Below are positions 33,776-35,594 of a stretch of 35,594 nt of DNA, one piece after another (within the stretch, counting starts at the first letter, position 1; every line of letters begins with the position of its first letter). A program made the translations under genes and the position numbers. The notes beneath the pieces were generated by a model. The model did not search any database and was not told the origin of the DNA. It was given only the letters and a program-made list of their open reading frames with translations. This DNA is from Gammaproteobacteria bacterium (GTDB lineage: Bacteria > Pseudomonadota > Gammaproteobacteria > GCA-001735895): contig JAACFA010000006.1 in NCBI GenBank assembly GCA_009937625.1, positions 1 through 35,594 on the forward strand. The letters are read 5' to 3'.

Positions 33776-35152
33776 ATGAATATTATTATCTTAGGCGCCG
33801 GGCAGGTTGGCTCGACGGTGGCAACAGAGCTCGCCAAGGAAGAGAGCAACGAAATCACCGTTATCGACACCAACCAGCAAATCCTATCCGAACTGCAGGA
33901 TCGGCTCGATCTGCGAACCATATGCGGCAACGGGTCCTACCCGGGCCTGCTGGACGACGCCGGTGCCGACGATGCCGACATGCTGATCGCTTTGACCAAT
34001 AGCGATGAAATTAACATGATCGCCTGCCAGATCGCCTCGTCGATTTTTCATACACCGACCAAGATCGCGCGTATTCGCTCTCCCGAGTACCTGGGCAGGC
34101 CCGGCCTGTTTGCCGAGGATTCGATACCGGTCGACGTCATGATCAGCCCCGAGTCATTGGTAACCGAGTATATTTACCACCTGATAGAGCACCCGAGTGC
34201 GATGCAGGTGCTCGATTTTGCCAACGGCAGGGTGCAGCTGGTGGCGGTCAAGGCTTATCACGACGGTTTAATGGTTGGGCGCGAGCTCCGAACCATGAGC
34301 GAGGTAGTACCCAAAGTCGACATGCGGGTGGCCGCTATTTTTCGCGAAGGGCAGTCGATTCAGCCATCCGCCGAATGCGTGATCGAGCCGGGAGACGAGG
34401 TTTTCTTCCTCGCCGCGCGCGAGCATATACCGACTGTGATTTCCGAATGGCGCAAGCTCGAAAAGCCGAACAAACGAATCATGCTCGCCGGTGGCGGTAA
34501 TATCGGCGGCCAGCTTGCGTCGATGATGGAAAAGGATTACCAGGTCAAGGTAATCGAGAGGTTTCCGGCACGAGCCAGCGAATTGTCAGCGATGCTCGAT
34601 TCCGCTATCGTTCTGCTCGGCGACGCCGCCAACCCCGATCTGCTACTGGAAGAGAATATCGAGTCCATGGACGTATTCTGCGCGCTTACCAACGATGACG
34701 AAGCCAATATACTGTCCTCGATGCTGGCAAAGCGCATGGGCGCGAAGAAGGTCATGTCCTTGATAAACCGCCCGGCCTATGTCGACCTGGTGGAAAGTGG
34801 TCTGATCGATATCGCGATATCTCCACACCAGGTCACCATCGGCGCGTTGCTGGCGCATATCCGACGCGGGGACGTGGTTGCGGTGCATGCTTTGCGCCGC
34901 GGTTCGGCCGAGGCGATCGAGGCGATTGCGCATGGCGACAAGACGTCGTCGAAGGTGGTGGGCCGGGCGATCGAGGACATCAAGCTACCGGAGGGCGCGC
35001 GTATCAGCGCGATCGTGCGCGGCGACCAGGTGCTTATCGCCCACCATGATACGGTGATCGAATCGGAAGACCACGTCATCCTGTTTCTGACCGACAAGAA
35101 GAAAATCACGGCGGTCGAGAAATTGTTCCAGGTTGGAATAACCTATTTCTAG
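33776..35152 (+). CDS. trkA: Trk potassium uptake regulatory subunit TrkA
   Basis: A 458-residue cytoplasmic protein of two tandem RCK modules, each with a Rossmann nucleotide-binding domain (IIILGAGQVGSTVATELA at the N-terminus; IMLAGGGNIGGQLAS near residue 237) and a TrkA-C domain. It binds NAD(H) and gates the TrkH channel. It starts six bases after the NtrX-like gene and is followed at once by trkH, so the channel and regulator are co-transcribed with the two-component pair. Confidence 0.96.
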   Translation: MNIIILGAGQVGSTVATELAKEESNEITVIDTNQQILSELQDRLDLRTICGNGSYPGLLDDAGADDADMLIALTNSDEINMIACQIASSIFHTPTKIARIRSPEYLGRPGLFAEDSIPVDVMISPESLVTEYIYHLIEHPSAMQVLDFANGRVQLVAVKAYHDGLMVGRELRTMSEVVPKVDMRVAAIFREGQSIQPSAECVIEPGDEVFFLAAREHIPTVISEWRKLEKPNKRIMLAGGGNIGGQLASMMEKDYQVKVIERFPARASELSAMLDSAIVLLGDAANPDLLLEENIESMDVFCALTNDDEANILSSMLAKRMGAKKVMSLINRPAYVDLVESGLIDIAISPHQVTIGALLAHIRRGDVVAVHALRRGSAEAIEAIAHGDKTSSKVVGRAIEDIKLPEGARISAIVRGDQVLIAHHDTVIESEDHVILFLTDKKKITAVEKLFQVGITYF

Positions 35153-35172
35153 CCAGTAATCGACGGTAGAAC

Positions 35173-35594
35173 ATGCAACCACTGGTAATACTGCGCATAC
35201 TCGGGCTATTGATGCTGCTCTCCAGCAGTACCCTGGTACCGCCGATTGTCACCGCCCTGATTTACGGTGACGGTGCGCTGTTGCCTTTTGTAGAAGCCTT
35301 TGGGCTGACGCTGGTCATCGGCTTTCTGCTGTTCCTGCCGGTGCGCCATCATCGCAACGAATTGCGGCTGCGCGACGGGTTCCTCGTGGTGGTGCTGTTC
35401 TGGACCGTGCTGGGCGTGGCCGGTGGGTTGCCGATCTACCTGTCCGGGGTTTACGATATTTCGGTAACCGACTCGGTCTTCGAATCGATCTCGGGCATTA
35501 CCACTACCGGCGCGACGGTGATTGTCGGCATCGACGCGTTACCGCATTCACTGTTGTTGTATCGCCAGGAGCTGCAGTGGCTGGGTGGCATGGG
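35173..35594 (+). CDS. trkH: Trk potassium uptake channel TrkH, partial
   Basis: The N-terminal 140 residues of TrkH before the window ends. Hydrophobic helices begin at MQPLVILRILGLLMLLSSST. The first selectivity-filter loop is visible as DSVFESISGITTTGATVI, with the TTTGAT signature of the Trk/Ktr family. It starts 20 bases after trkA. The remaining helices lie beyond the right edge. Confidence 0.95.
   Translation, partial: MQPLVILRILGLLMLLSSSTLVPPIVTALIYGDGALLPFVEAFGLTLVIGFLLFLPVRHHRNELRLRDGFLVVVLFWTVLGVAGGLPIYLSGVYDISVTDSVFESISGITTTGATVIVGIDALPHSLLLYRQELQWLGGM

Overview
The window is a stretch of gammaproteobacterial chromosome, moderately GC-rich and densely packed with genes. The right-hand 16 kb carries the order hemF, tsaC, topA, smg, dprA, a LysM lipoprotein gene, def, fmt, rsmB, a DUF4390 gene, an NtrY/NtrX-like pair, trkA and trkH. 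That order is characteristic of Gammaproteobacteria. The left half is accessory metabolism dominated by sulfur, quaternary-amine and phosphonate themes, which suggests a free-living, probably marine, heterotroph; this lifestyle call is inference. No tRNA, rRNA, CRISPR array, insertion sequence or prophage was seen.

Left region (1-8.5 kb). A SARP/BTAD-type regulator runs off the left edge and has a damaged 5' end. An AT-rich intergenic stretch follows with three phased ATACTT repeats, then a small hypothetical gene and a perfect 22-bp-stem terminator. Next come an aldehyde dehydrogenase and a TtrS/TtrR-like two-component system whose kinase has a PhnD-like periplasmic sensor. A strong sigma70-type promoter then drives a secreted DsrE-family protein. 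A secreted thioredoxin-like gene, frameshifted here, and a SoxH-like metallo-beta-lactamase protein complete what looks like a periplasmic sulfur-compound module.

Middle region (8.5-20 kb). This holds a LysE exporter without a normal start codon, a Nudix hydrolase, an SDR protein lacking the catalytic Tyr coupled to a ureidoglycolate-lyase-like protein, a betainyl-CoA-thioesterase-like protein, a YadG/YadH-type ABC exporter, a DUF1127 protein, a quinone oxidoreductase and a 3-mercaptopyruvate-type sulfurtransferase. The most notable unit is a minus-strand operon of an HD-domain mixed-valent di-iron oxygenase (TmpB/PhnZ type), a gamma-butyrobetaine-hydroxylase-like 2-oxoglutarate oxygenase (TmpA type) and a HAD phosphatase. 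It is best read as a pathway turning 2-(trimethylamino)ethylphosphonate into glycine betaine and phosphate. Upstream lie a ceramidase-like membrane protein overlapping a TudS-like (DUF523) iron-sulfur desulfidase, and a YkgJ-type cysteine-cluster protein.

Right region (20-35.6 kb). This is a conserved housekeeping block: haem synthesis, tRNA modification, topoisomerase I, DNA uptake, formyl-methionine processing, rRNA methylation, a membrane-linked two-component system whose regulator has a degenerate AAA+ domain, and Trk potassium uptake. Most genes overlap by one to four bases, which indicates translational coupling.

Two genes (the SARP regulator and the thioredoxin-like gene) have frame breaks that look like small deletions, and the LysE gene has ATC where its start codon belongs. 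These are either real decay in this lineage or assembly errors.
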